Positions 28,093 to 36,951 of a stretch of 64,000 bases of DNA are shown here, in pieces. Under the pieces are notes generated by a model, which saw only the letters and a list, made by a program, of their open reading frames with translations, had not been told where the DNA came from and searched no databases. The stretch spans positions 6,387,501-6,451,500 of the forward strand of contig NC_021191.1 of the NCBI RefSeq assembly GCF_000389965.1, read 5' to 3'. Position numbers and translations under genes: made by a program. The number at the start of each line of letters is the position of its first letter. Position 1 is the stretch's first letter. The stretch is from Actinoplanes sp. N902-109 (GTDB taxonomy: Bacteria; Actinomycetota; Actinomycetes; Mycobacteriales; Micromonosporaceae).

Positions 28093-29510
28093 CGATCTTT
28101 CCGGAACTACCCGAGATGCCGGCCGGGTTCGTGTGGGGGGCGGCCACCGCGGCGTACCAGATCGAGGGGGCGGTCGCCGAGGACGGGCGCGGCGAGTCGA
28201 TCTGGGACGTGTTCTGCCGGCGGCCGGGGGCGGTGGCCGGTGCCGAGTCCGGGGCGGTGGCGTGCGACAGCTACCACCGGTGGCGCGACGACGTGGAGTT
28301 GCTGGCCGGGCTGGGGGTGGACGCCTACCGGTTCTCGGTGGCGTGGCCGCGGGTCCTACCGGCCGGTGGGGGCGCGATCAACCAGCCGGGCCTGGACCAC
28401 TACGACCGGCTCGTGGATGCGTTGTGCGAGCGGGGGATCCGGCCGTTCGTCACGCTGTACCACTGGGACCTGCCGCAGGCCCTGGAGGATCGCGGTGGCT
28501 GGCGGGTGCGGGACACCTCCGAGCGGTTCGCCGATTATGCCGCCGTGGTCGCCGGGCGCCTCGGTGACCGGGTGCGCGACTGGATCACGCTCAACGAGCC
28601 GTACTGCTCCGCCATCGTCGGGTACGCCGAGGGCCGGCATGCGCCGGGCGCCACCGAGGGGCACGGCGCGCTGGCGGCTGCCCATCACCTGCTGGTCGGG
28701 CACGGCCAGGCGGTGGCTGCCATCCGGGCGGCGAGCCCGCGGGCGCGGGTGGGCATCACGCTCAACCTCTCCCCCGCCGTACCGGCCGGCGACACCGAGG
28801 CCGACCGGGCCGCCGCCGACCGGATGGATCTGCTGGTCAACCGTCAGTTCACCGACCCGGTGCTGGGCGGCGGCTATCCCGCGGGGCTGGAGCAGCTGTT
28901 CGCCGGGGTGAGTGATCTGTCCTTCCGGCGCGACGGCGACCTGGCGCTCATCGGCACCCCGCTGGACTTCCTCGGCGTCAACTACTACTACCGGATCCAC
29001 GCCGCCGACGTACCGGTCGAGCAGCGCGACCCGGCGCTGCGCAGCGCGTCCGACATCGGGGTACGGCCGGCGCCGCGCGACGGGGTGCCGACCACCGATC
29101 TGGGCTGGCCGATCGAGCCGTGGGGACTGCACGACACCCTCGCCGAGCTGGCCGGGCGCTACCCCGCCCTGCCCCCGGTCTATGTGACCGAGAACGGGGT
29201 GGCGCAGGTGAGCGACGGGCACACCGAGGATCTGGACCGCATCCACTTCATCGCCGGCCACCTGGCAGCCGCCGCCCGGGCCGCCGCCGAGACGACGGTC
29301 GACCTGCGTGGCTACTTCTACTGGTCGCTGCTCGACAACTTCGAATGGGCGCGCGGGTACGCCCCGCGGTTCGGGCTGGTGCACGTGGACTACCCGACCG
29401 GGACGCGCACCCCGCGGGCGAGTTACCGCTGGCTTTCCGAGCAGCTCTCCGGGCGTACCCGCATCGGTGGCACGCCCGCCGGAGTGGGACGGGGCGAAGA
29501 GGGACGCTGA
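28089..29510 (+). CDS. GH1 beta-glucosidase, BglC-like, cytoplasmic
   Basis: 473 residues, full family length and no signal peptide. The acid/base Glu170 lies in TLNEP and the nucleophile Glu368 in VTENG; the YQIEGA and WPRV segments are also typical. It would hydrolyse imported cellobiose or other beta-glucosides to monosaccharides. Its start overlaps the permease stop, so uptake and cleavage are expressed together under the LacI repressor. Exact aglycone preference cannot be read from sequence. Confidence 0.94.
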   Translation: MTIFPELPEMPAGFVWGAATAAYQIEGAVAEDGRGESIWDVFCRRPGAVAGAESGAVACDSYHRWRDDVELLAGLGVDAYRFSVAWPRVLPAGGGAINQPGLDHYDRLVDALCERGIRPFVTLYHWDLPQALEDRGGWRVRDTSERFADYAAVVAGRLGDRVRDWITLNEPYCSAIVGYAEGRHAPGATEGHGALAAAHHLLVGHGQAVAAIRAASPRARVGITLNLSPAVPAGDTEADRAAADRMDLLVNRQFTDPVLGGGYPAGLEQLFAGVSDLSFRRDGDLALIGTPLDFLGVNYYYRIHAADVPVEQRDPALRSASDIGVRPAPRDGVPTTDLGWPIEPWGLHDTLAELAGRYPALPPVYVTENGVAQVSDGHTEDLDRIHFIAGHLAAAARAAAETTVDLRGYFYWSLLDNFEWARGYAPRFGLVHVDYPTGTRTPRASYRWLSEQLSGRTRIGGTPAGVGRGEEGR

Positions 29511-29593
29511 TCAGGTCCCCGGCCAGGGCGAGATCAACCTCGGCAGCTGGGCAAGCCGCCGTTCCGGCGCGTGCTGGGGCATAGTGGACGACG

Positions 29594-30334
29594 ATGCGCC
29601 ACTACGCCGTACAGCTGCACGCGCCGGACGGCGCCGCCGGGACAGTCGCGGTCCACGGTCATTACGGGCGGCCCGTGCTGGTCTTCCCCACCGAGAGGGG
29701 TGCCGCCCGGGAGTGGGCGGACAACGGCATGGTCGCCGCCGCCGAGCCGTTGATCGAGGCCGGCCGGATCAAGCTGTACTGCGTCGACTCGTTCGACGCG
29801 GGCACCTGGTCGGCGCACGACCTGCCGCTGGAGGAACGCGCCCGGCGGCACGGCGGGTACGAGCACTGGATCCTCGAGGCGGTGGTGCCGCACATCCGCG
29901 CCGACAGCGGTGCGGGCACCGACATCGTGACCGCCGGGTGCTCGCTGGGCGCCTATCACGCCCTCAACCTCGCGTTCCGGCGGGCCGATCTCTTCCCGCT
30001 GGCGCTGTGCTTCTCGGGCAACTACGACCCGGGCACCTGGAACGCCTGGGGCGAGCGCGGTGACGCCGTCTATTTCAACAACCCCGCCGAGTACGTCGCC
30101 AATCTGCACGGTGACCATCTGGACTGGCTGCGCTCGCGGCTGTCGGTCCTGCTGGTCTGCGGTCAGGGCCGGTGGGAGGACACCACGGGCGCGCTGGCGT
30201 CGACCCCGCGCATGGCCGGGTTGCTCGCCGCCAAGGGCATCCAGCACGAGCTGGACCTGTGGGGCCCGGACGTCCCGCACGACTGGCCGTCCTGGCGCGC
30301 CCAGCTGGAGCACCACCTGCCCCGCTTCTGCTGA
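29594..30334 (+). CDS. Esterase-like alpha/beta hydrolase
   Basis: 246 residues. The serine nucleophile motif is GCSLG (near residue 115), with a hydrophobic strand before and AYHALNLAFRRADLF after, as in putative esterase (COG4947-like) proteins. A late Asp-x-x-x-His region (GPDVPHDW) can supply the acid and His. No signal peptide is seen. It follows the glucosidase by 83 nt and may be cotranscribed; removal of acyl groups from imported sugars would fit, but this is only inference. The start at 29594 is the first ATG in frame after TAGTGGACGAC, without a strong ribosome site. Confidence 0.72.
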   Translation: MRHYAVQLHAPDGAAGTVAVHGHYGRPVLVFPTERGAAREWADNGMVAAAEPLIEAGRIKLYCVDSFDAGTWSAHDLPLEERARRHGGYEHWILEAVVPHIRADSGAGTDIVTAGCSLGAYHALNLAFRRADLFPLALCFSGNYDPGTWNAWGERGDAVYFNNPAEYVANLHGDHLDWLRSRLSVLLVCGQGRWEDTTGALASTPRMAGLLAAKGIQHELDLWGPDVPHDWPSWRAQLEHHLPRFC

Positions 30335-30379
30335 GTGGTCCGAGCCGGTCCGCGACCGGGGACGCCGGCCGCGGACCAC
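30335..30379. terminator. Bidirectional stem between converging genes
   Basis: GTGGTCCG (30335-30342) pairs with CGGACCAC (30372-30379) around a GC-rich, self-complementary interior. It lies between the esterase stop and the SGNH-hydrolase stop on the other strand. There is no T-tract. Confidence 0.6.
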
Positions 30380-30384
30380 GCTGA

Positions 30385-31221
30385 TCATCGGCTCAGGTGA
30401 CGGAGGATCGTCGACAGGACGAACTGCTGGCCGGCCACGGTCGGGTGCACCCCGTCGGCCTCCAGCAGGCCCGGCAGCCCGCTTCCCTCCATCGCGGCGT
30501 ACAGGTCGACGCAGTCGGCGTCGATCTTGCGCACGATGCCCGCCACGTCGGCCACGGCCGGCGTGTCCCAGCTCAGCGGAAGGCCCTCGAAGAACGCCTC
30601 GACCGCGCCGCCGTCGATCACGGGCGGGGTGATGAGAGTGACCCGCGCACCGAGGTCGTGCGTGATGAGCTCCGTCAGCACCCGCAGATTGCGCTCGGTC
30701 TCCGGGGCCGTGGCCATCCGGTGCCCGCTCGAGCGGCCGTGCCGGCGCGCGTCGTTGGTGCCGAGCATGAGCAGGACCCGGGTGGGCCGGGCGGCCTCGA
30801 TCAGGTCGAAGCGTTCCAGCACGTCGGCGGTGGTGTTGCCGCTCAGGCCCAGGTTGCGCAGCGACCCGCCGCCGCCCCCGGTGAGCTGGACGGCGACGGT
30901 GAGCATCTCGAACCAGCCGAGCCGGTCGGCGGTGATCGAGTCGCCGACGGCCACGACGCGGTCGTCCGCCGTGCCGGGCAGGCGCTCGATCGCCGCCCGC
31001 AGGGTGGCGTCACCGAGCAGGCCGGCAGCCGCCCGGGCGGTCTCGGCGCGCATCGCGTCGAGCTCCGCCTCGACCTGCTCCCATCCGATCCCCAGCATTC
31101 CCGCGAGCAGGCTCTGATGGACCGTCCCGGCCACCGGGTGGCGGTCCAGCATGGGCCAGCGTTCGGTACGGGTGAACCGCAGGAACTGGCGCCGCTCGTA
31201 GCTGTCGAAGGAGGCTTTCAC
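30385..31221 (-). CDS. SGNH/GDSL hydrolase
   Basis: 278 residues. The GTG at 31221 overlaps the stop of the sucrose phosphorylase gene (GTGA). Residues of about 1-90 are an unrecognised N-terminal extension. The catalytic block GDSIT (Ser near residue 94), Gly in GLSGNTT, Asn in MLGTNDAR and the DGVHPT Asp/His pair are all present, so the enzyme should be active. There is no signal peptide, so it acts in the cytoplasm. As last gene of a sugar uptake/phosphorolysis operon it may deacylate an imported carbohydrate. Confidence 0.85.
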   Translation of the reverse strand: MKASFDSYERRQFLRFTRTERWPMLDRHPVAGTVHQSLLAGMLGIGWEQVEAELDAMRAETARAAAGLLGDATLRAAIERLPGTADDRVVAVGDSITADRLGWFEMLTVAVQLTGGGGGSLRNLGLSGNTTADVLERFDLIEAARPTRVLLMLGTNDARRHGRSSGHRMATAPETERNLRVLTELITHDLGARVTLITPPVIDGGAVEAFFEGLPLSWDTPAVADVAGIVRKIDADCVDLYAAMEGSGLPGLLEADGVHPTVAGQQFVLSTILRHLSR

Positions 31222-32714
31222 GGCTGCACCTCCGCCCGGTCGGCGAGCAGCAGCAGGTCCTCGATGACGGTTTCGGCCCCGTCGCGCTCGCTGACCAGGC
31301 GGTGCCGCAGGCCGTCGAAGTCGACCTCGAGCACGATCCGGGCGGCGGGCGCGGACCAGGCGAGGGTCAGGACGGTGCCGCTGCGGTGCTGGGTGAAGGT
31401 ACCGCCGAAGGCGGGGTGGTGCCGGCGCAGCCGTACGGCCGCGAGCTGCGCGCGGACCACCGGGCGCCCGAGCTCGGCAGTGATCTCGCCGGCGTCGTAC
31501 CGGTGCCGGTTGACGTCGCGGCCGACGCCGCTACGCCCGAGCAGGTCGAGGTCGTTGCGGCCGGCGAACAGCCCGACGTAGTAGATCTGCGGGATACCGG
31601 GCAGGAACAGCTGGACCATCCGGGCCAGCAGGTACTTCCGGTCGTCGCCGCCGACCGCGTCGTAGAAGGTGCTGTTGACCTGGTAGAGGTCGAGGTTGCT
31701 GGCGGCGGCGCCGGTGGCGAGGCGGCTGGCGCCCGCGGTGTTGTCGTGGATCGACTCGACGAGCGCGTCGATCTGGCCGGCGGTGAGCAGCCCGGGCACC
31801 CCGGGGCGCAGGTCGTTGGCGCCGACGTCGATGATGCCGATCCCGTCGTGGGTGTCCAGGACGGTGACCATGTTGTCCGGGCGCGCCTGCAGCCACCGGT
31901 GCAGCGGTTCCGCGTCGCGCGCGTGCAGGGCGTGCAGCACCAGCGGCGGCAGCGCGAAGTCGTAGACCCAGTCGACGGTCGCGGCCAGCTCGATCTGCTG
32001 CTGGTAGTGGCCGTGCAGCTCCAGCAGGACGGTGGCGCCCCGCTCGTGGGCGTAGGCGCGCAGCCGCTGGACGAATCGGTGGGCCGCCTCGGTGAGGAAG
32101 CAGTCGGTGCCCGCCTGCTTGCCCACGTAACCGACCGCGTCGAGGCGCAGCATGCTGACGCCGGCGGCGGTGAGCCGGTCGATGATCGTGGTCAGGTAGG
32201 TCCAGGTGGCGGGGTGGCGGATGTCCAGGTCCACCTGCTCGGCGGTGAAGGTGGTCCACACCAGGCGCTGCCGGCCGCCCAGCCGCATGGTGGTGAAGGG
32301 CAGGCCGGGCCGCGGGCGGTAGACGGCAGCGAGATCCTGTTCGGTGGCACCGCCGGGGAACACCGCGTCCATGGTGAGGAACATTCCGCTCGCCGGGGAG
32401 TCGTCGCCGCGGGCGATCACGTCACGGAAGGACGGCGAGTGCACCGACATGTGGTTGACGATCAGGTCGGCCATCACGGTGTGCGTACCGGTGAGGTCCG
32501 TCAGGTCCGCCCAGCTGCCGAGCCGGGCGTCGATCTCGCTGTGGTCCTCGGGGTCGAAGCCGGCGTCCGCGCCGTCGAAGGGCCGGTAGAACGGCAGGAT
32601 GTGCACGCCGGCGAAGGCGTCGCGCAACGGCCCGCGCAGCAACGCGGTCAGGCCCGGCACTGTGCCGGCGAGGCGATCGGCGTACGCGATCAGCTGGGGT
32701 TGATTGTCGGTCAT
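31218..32714 (-). CDS. Sucrose phosphorylase-type GH13 enzyme (GH13_18)
   Basis: 498 residues from the ATG at 32714 (AAGGG 9 nt upstream); an ATG three codons earlier at 32723 overlaps the permease stop and is also possible. Motifs match sucrose phosphorylase closely: nucleophile Asp in RLDAVGYVGK, acid/base Glu in LLELHGHY, transition-state Asp in DTHDGIGIIDVG, then QVNSTFYDA and GIPQIYYVGLFAGRND. The reaction is sucrose plus phosphate to glucose 1-phosphate and fructose. Relatives in the same subfamily use glucosylglycerate or sucrose 6-phosphate, so the acceptor is not certain. The preceding ABC genes probably import the substrate. Confidence 0.88.
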   Translation of the reverse strand: MTDNQPQLIAYADRLAGTVPGLTALLRGPLRDAFAGVHILPFYRPFDGADAGFDPEDHSEIDARLGSWADLTDLTGTHTVMADLIVNHMSVHSPSFRDVIARGDDSPASGMFLTMDAVFPGGATEQDLAAVYRPRPGLPFTTMRLGGRQRLVWTTFTAEQVDLDIRHPATWTYLTTIIDRLTAAGVSMLRLDAVGYVGKQAGTDCFLTEAAHRFVQRLRAYAHERGATVLLELHGHYQQQIELAATVDWVYDFALPPLVLHALHARDAEPLHRWLQARPDNMVTVLDTHDGIGIIDVGANDLRPGVPGLLTAGQIDALVESIHDNTAGASRLATGAAASNLDLYQVNSTFYDAVGGDDRKYLLARMVQLFLPGIPQIYYVGLFAGRNDLDLLGRSGVGRDVNRHRYDAGEITAELGRPVVRAQLAAVRLRRHHPAFGGTFTQHRSGTVLTLAWSAPAARIVLEVDFDGLRHRLVSERDGAETVIEDLLLLADRAEVQP

Positions 32715-32719
32715 GAAGG

Positions 32720-33544
32720 TCATCCCTTGATGGAGCCTTGCAGCAACGCGGCGACGAAGCGGCGCTGGAAGATCAGGAAGATGGTCAGGGTGGGGGTGAG
32801 GATCAGCAACGAACCGGCGCACAGCAGCGGGATGTCGGTGCCCCACTGGCCCTGGAAGGCGCCGAGCGCGCCCGCCATGGTCCGCTTCGCGGGGTCGGCA
32901 ACCAGGACGATGGCCAGCAGGAACTGGTTCCAGGTCCAGAGGAACAGCAGGATGCCCAGCGACGACAGCGCCGGTTTGGCCAGCGGTACGTGCACCCGCC
33001 GGAACAGCTGCCAGGTGCTGGCCCCGTCGATGCGGGCCGCCTCCGACAGCTCGTCGGGCATGTTGACGAAGTGGGCGCGCATCCACAGCACGGAGAACGG
33101 CATGAACAGCCCGATCAACGGCAGGATGATCGCCCACCGCGTGTTCAGCAGGCCCATGTCGCGGACCTGGTAGTACAGCGGCGTGATCAGGCCCTCGAAC
33201 GGCAGGGTGAGACCGAGGACGAAGATCAGGAAACCGATCCGGTGCCCGGGCATCCGCAGGTGGCCGAAGGCGAACCCGGCCATCGTGCCGAACAGCAGGG
33301 AGATCGGCACTACGCCGAGCACGATCAGGAAGCTCGACAGCAGCAGCCGTTGCATGTTCGCGGCGGTGAAGGCGGCGGCGAAGTTGCCCCACTGCGGGTC
33401 AGCGGGCCAGGACAGACCGTCCGGATAGGACCCGGAGGGGTGCAGCGCGGTGACGAGCAGGCTCAGGAACGGCAGCAGCGTCATCGCCATCAACAGGACG
33501 AGCAGGACGCGGCCGGTCAGGGTTTCGCGGCGGGTGGTGATCAT
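32720..33544 (-). CDS. ABC sugar transporter permease (second)
   Basis: 274 residues. The ATG at 33544 (MITTRRETLTG) overlaps the stop of the first permease by 4 nt; longer upstream reading in this frame is antisense-like and was ignored. Six membrane helices; EAA loop EAARIDGASTWQLFRRVHVP; C-terminus ends in IKG. It belongs to the CUT1 family and partners the permease encoded upstream. Confidence 0.92.
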   Translation of the reverse strand: MITTRRETLTGRVLLVLLMAMTLLPFLSLLVTALHPSGSYPDGLSWPADPQWGNFAAAFTAANMQRLLLSSFLIVLGVVPISLLFGTMAGFAFGHLRMPGHRIGFLIFVLGLTLPFEGLITPLYYQVRDMGLLNTRWAIILPLIGLFMPFSVLWMRAHFVNMPDELSEAARIDGASTWQLFRRVHVPLAKPALSSLGILLFLWTWNQFLLAIVLVADPAKRTMAGALGAFQGQWGTDIPLLCAGSLLILTPTLTIFLIFQRRFVAALLQGSIKG

Positions 33545-34473
33545 CGGTTGCCGTCCCTGGTGAGCCGTTGGATGGGCAGGACGCAGAGCAGGACGAGCAG
33601 GGTCAGCACCACGGCGAGCGCCGAGGCCATGCCCACCTGCCGCTCGGAGAACGCGAGATAGAAGATCTCGAGACCGGGCACCATGGTGGAGTTGCCGGGC
33701 CCGCCCTGGGTCGAGACGTAGATGATGTCGAAGCTGGCCAGCGCGGCGATCACGGTGACCGTGACGCAGACGCCGATCTCCTGGCGCAGGCTGGGCAGCG
33801 TGATCGAGACGAACTCGCGCACCGGGCCGGCGCCGTCGAGCCGCGCCGCCTCGTACAGCGAGACGTCGATCTTGCTCATGCCCGCCAGCAGCAGCAGCGT
33901 GCAGAGCCCGATCTGGACCCACGCGCCGATCACACCGACCGCGGGCAGCGCCGTGCCGAAGTCACCGAGCCAGGCGCGGGTGAGCGAGCCGAGACCGACG
34001 GCGGAGAGCATCTGGTTGACCAGGCCGGTGGTCGACAGCAGCCAGGTCCACATGATGCCGGCGGCCACGAGCGGGATGACCTGCGGCAGGAACAGCACCG
34101 TACGGGCCACCGTCGCGAGCCGGCTCTGGGCGATGCGCCGGATGGTCGCCGCGACGGCCAGCCCCATCAGCACCGGCACGAAGCTGAAGAAGACGATCAG
34201 CTCGAAGGCGTGCAGGATGGTGGCAAGCAGCTCGGGTTCGGTGAACAACCGGGTGTAGTTGTCCAGCCCGATCCAGCTGGCCGCGCCGATGCCGTTCCAG
34301 TCGTAGAAGGAGTACTGGACGGTGAGCGCCAGAGGGCGCAGGACGAAGGTGGTGTAGACCGCGATCGCGGGCAGGGCGAAGGCCCAGCCGAGCCACGCCC
34401 GCCGGGGGCGGCGCGCACGCCGCCCCCGGCCGGTGGAACGCGGTCGCGTCGTCCCGGGAGGAGTCAGGGACAT
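33541..34473 (-). CDS. ABC sugar transporter permease (first)
   Basis: 310 residues with a basic N-terminus (about residues 9-27 rich in Arg) and six membrane helices. The EAA loop reads EAARLDGAGPVREFVSITLP. It starts 4 nt after the binding-protein stop and its own stop overlaps the next start, so the transporter genes are a tight operon. Confidence 0.92.
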   Translation of the reverse strand: MSLTPPGTTRPRSTGRGRRARRPRRAWLGWAFALPAIAVYTTFVLRPLALTVQYSFYDWNGIGAASWIGLDNYTRLFTEPELLATILHAFELIVFFSFVPVLMGLAVAATIRRIAQSRLATVARTVLFLPQVIPLVAAGIMWTWLLSTTGLVNQMLSAVGLGSLTRAWLGDFGTALPAVGVIGAWVQIGLCTLLLLAGMSKIDVSLYEAARLDGAGPVREFVSITLPSLRQEIGVCVTVTVIAALASFDIIYVSTQGGPGNSTMVPGLEIFYLAFSERQVGMASALAVVLTLLVLLCVLPIQRLTRDGNR

Positions 34474-34477
34474 CGGT

Positions 34478-35848
34478 TCAGCCCTTGACCTGACTCTCGT
34501 AGTCCTTCTGCACCGCCGTCAGCAGGCCCTGCGGGTTCTGCTGACCGGCGACCAGCCGCTGCAGCTGCGGGGTCCAGCTCTTGGCGTAGATCGCCCCGGT
34601 CGCGTTGGCGATGAAGTCCATGGCGCCGTTGTCCTGGCCGATGGTCGCGCCCGCCGCGAGGGTGGCGGCGGTGACGGTGTCCTTGCCGACCTCGGGCATG
34701 TAGGCGTCGGTCGGGCCCATCGGGTGCGAGCCGCCGACCTGGACGCCGATGTCCCGGGCCTTCTGGTTGGTGGCCACCCAGTTGAGGAAGAACGCCGCGC
34801 AGTCGGGGTTCTTGGCCTTGGCACCGACCCCGTACGTCAGCGGGGCCGACATCGCGGCCTGCTTGCCGCCGGCCTGGGCCGGGGGCATCAGGAAGAAGCC
34901 GGCGTTGCCGGCCATCTGCTTGTCGAGGTTGCCCGACTCCCAGTCACCGCTGAAGATGAACAGGTTCTTGCCGCCGATGAAGCGGCTCATCATCATCGCG
35001 TAGTCCTGCGAGTTGATGTCCGGGGCGAAGTAGCCGCTCTTGATCCACTTCTCCAGGTGCTGGGTGGCCTGCAGATTGCTCGGGGTGTCGATCGTGGCGC
35101 CCGGCTTGTTGAAGATCCAGTCGTTGATCGGCGCGGCCGGGCCGTACGCCGCCATGAGGTTCTGCAGCGGGAAGGCGAGGCCACCGGTCGCGCCGCCGTT
35201 GAACTGGTCGATGGGCACGATGCCCGCGGCCTTGGCCTTCTGCAGCGCGGTGTCGAACTCGGCCAGCGTCTGCGGGGGCTGGGTCATGCCGATCTGGGCG
35301 GCGAGCTTCTTGTTGTAGAAGATGCCGGTCATGCTGAAGTTGAGGCCCATCGCGACGAGCGAGCCGGTGCCGCGCTCACCGGAGCTGCCGAAGCGCATCT
35401 GCTCCAGCTGCGAGGCCGGCCACTTGTCCCAGCCGTACGCCTTGGCGTAGCTGTCCATGTTCAGCAGCAGGTTGTCCTTGGCGAGCTCGGAGACCTGCGG
35501 CAGGCGCATGAGGTCCGGCGGGTCGTCGGCCAGCACGCGGGGCGCGTTCTGGGTGATGACCGCGAACTGGTCCTCGCGGATGTCGAACGTGACGTTGGGG
35601 AACTGCTTGGTGAACTCCTCGGACAGGGTCTTCGGCAGGGGGAAACCGGTCTCGAAGTAGCCCTTGAGGGTCACCGGCGCCGTGCCGCACGTCGTCTTGA
35701 CGTCGGCCGGTGCGCTGGAGCCGGTGGTGGGGGCGTCGCCTCCGGGCGGGCTGCACGCCGCCGCGGCCAGCACCCCGGACAGGGCGAGCACGGCCATCAC
35801 GGGCCTGGTGCGACCGGCGGGCCGCCGGCCGATGAAGTGGTGCGTCAT
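34478..35848 (-). CDS. ABC transporter sugar-binding lipoprotein
   Basis: 456 residues. The ATG at 35848 with AGGAG upstream is preferred over further upstream codons, because it gives a proper lipoprotein signal ending at AAAACS (Cys near residue 32). A family-1 solute-binding fold follows. The protein would deliver the sugar handled by the sucrose phosphorylase. It is not closely similar by eye to the CebE-like protein in this window, so the two systems probably serve different sugars. Confidence 0.9.
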   Translation of the reverse strand: MTHHFIGRRPAGRTRPVMAVLALSGVLAAAACSPPGGDAPTTGSSAPADVKTTCGTAPVTLKGYFETGFPLPKTLSEEFTKQFPNVTFDIREDQFAVITQNAPRVLADDPPDLMRLPQVSELAKDNLLLNMDSYAKAYGWDKWPASQLEQMRFGSSGERGTGSLVAMGLNFSMTGIFYNKKLAAQIGMTQPPQTLAEFDTALQKAKAAGIVPIDQFNGGATGGLAFPLQNLMAAYGPAAPINDWIFNKPGATIDTPSNLQATQHLEKWIKSGYFAPDINSQDYAMMMSRFIGGKNLFIFSGDWESGNLDKQMAGNAGFFLMPPAQAGGKQAAMSAPLTYGVGAKAKNPDCAAFFLNWVATNQKARDIGVQVGGSHPMGPTDAYMPEVGKDTVTAATLAAGATIGQDNGAMDFIANATGAIYAKSWTPQLQRLVAGQQNPQGLLTAVQKDYESQVKG

Positions 35849-35879
35849 AGGTGGGTACTCCTGGTTCGCAGGGGATGAA

Positions 35880-36824
35880 TCAGCGTGTGTGGTGCAGGCC
35901 GAGCAGAGCCGTGACGACGTCGTCGTGCCACGCCGCGGCCGGCGGCCAGGCACCGGTCAGCGCGAGCGAGCCATGGACGGCTCCGGGGTGGATGTCGAAG
36001 GCCACCGGTACGCCTGCCGCCCGCAGGCGGTCCGCGTAGCGCTCGCCGTCGAGCCGCAGCGGGTCGAACTCGGCGCTCAGGATCCGGGCGGCGGGCAGGC
36101 CGGTCGGGTCGGCCGCGAGCAGCGGGGAGACCAGCTCGTCCCGCCGGTCGTGGTCCGGGCCGAGATAGAGGTCGCCGCACAGGCGCATGTCGTCGACAGT
36201 GATGCCGTAGTCGTCAGGCACCCCGGAGGCCCGCATGGTCCCCAGCGTCAGGTCCAGCGGTGGCACCTCGAGGATCTGCAGATCGATCCGCGGTCCGCCG
36301 CGGTCGCGGGCGAGCAGGCAGAGGGCGGCGGCCAGGTTCGCACCCGCGGACACCCCGCCGACGGCGACCCGGTCCGGGTCGGCGCCGAGCCGCGCGGCGT
36401 TTTCCACCGCCCAGGTCAGGGCCGCCGAGCAGTCCTCCAGCGGCGCCGGGAAGCGATGGGCGGGGGCCAGCCGGTAGTCGACCGCGACGACGACACACCG
36501 GGCGCGGCGGCTGCGGTCGTGACACAGCGCGTCGTTGACCCGCTCGTCGATCGAGCCGAGCCAGAAGCCCCCGCCGTGCAGGAAGACGTAGAGCGGGAGC
36601 GGCCCCGGGGCCGGCGGCCGGTAGACCCGGACCCGGATGCCACCCTCGGGCACCTCGACGGTGACCTCGCGGACCTCGACCGGCTCGACCGGCTCGCCGA
36701 ACAGCTCGAAGAGCCGGTCGGAGCCGGCGTGGATGGCGGCCCGGCGCGTCTCGAGGGGCTCGTCGGGGTGGCCGGAGTCCGGCTTGGTGGCCAGGAACCG
36801 GCGCACCGCCTCGGCGAGTGCCAT
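35880..36824 (-). CDS. HSL-family carboxylesterase (alpha/beta hydrolase)
   Basis: 314 residues; ATG at 36824 preceded by GAGGAGG. The oxyanion motif HGGGF (near residue 84) and nucleophile GVSAG (near residue 155) define the hormone-sensitive-lipase family; the Asp (EFDPL) and His (GAVHGS) complete the triad. No signal peptide. It is the first gene of the transport/phosphorylase operon, 31 nt before the binding-protein gene. With the SGNH hydrolase at the other end, the operon has two esterases, suggesting an acylated carbohydrate substrate. Confidence 0.9.
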   Translation of the reverse strand: MALAEAVRRFLATKPDSGHPDEPLETRRAAIHAGSDRLFELFGEPVEPVEVREVTVEVPEGGIRVRVYRPPAPGPLPLYVFLHGGGFWLGSIDERVNDALCHDRSRRARCVVVAVDYRLAPAHRFPAPLEDCSAALTWAVENAARLGADPDRVAVGGVSAGANLAAALCLLARDRGGPRIDLQILEVPPLDLTLGTMRASGVPDDYGITVDDMRLCGDLYLGPDHDRRDELVSPLLAADPTGLPAARILSAEFDPLRLDGERYADRLRAAGVPVAFDIHPGAVHGSLALTGAWPPAAAWHDDVVTALLGLHHTR

Positions 36825-36849
36825 GAACCCCTCCTCAGCTCGTTGATGC

Positions 36850-36868
36850 TTTCGTCACATGTACGAAA
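36850..36868. promoter_or_regulatory. Operator candidate TTTCGT-N7-ACGAAA
   Basis: A perfect 6-bp inverted repeat 26 nt upstream of the HSL esterase start, in the only AT-rich stretch around. It lies between the LacI-type gene and the operon it probably controls. A second possible site, AGAAGCACTTTTCT, lies near 36903. Confidence 0.5.
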
Positions 36869-36951
36869 CATCACATCGACCGGGGAGTCAACAGTTTTTA
36901 TAGAAGCACTTTTCTTTTGTTGCCGCAGGTCAACGTCCCAACGTGTGATCG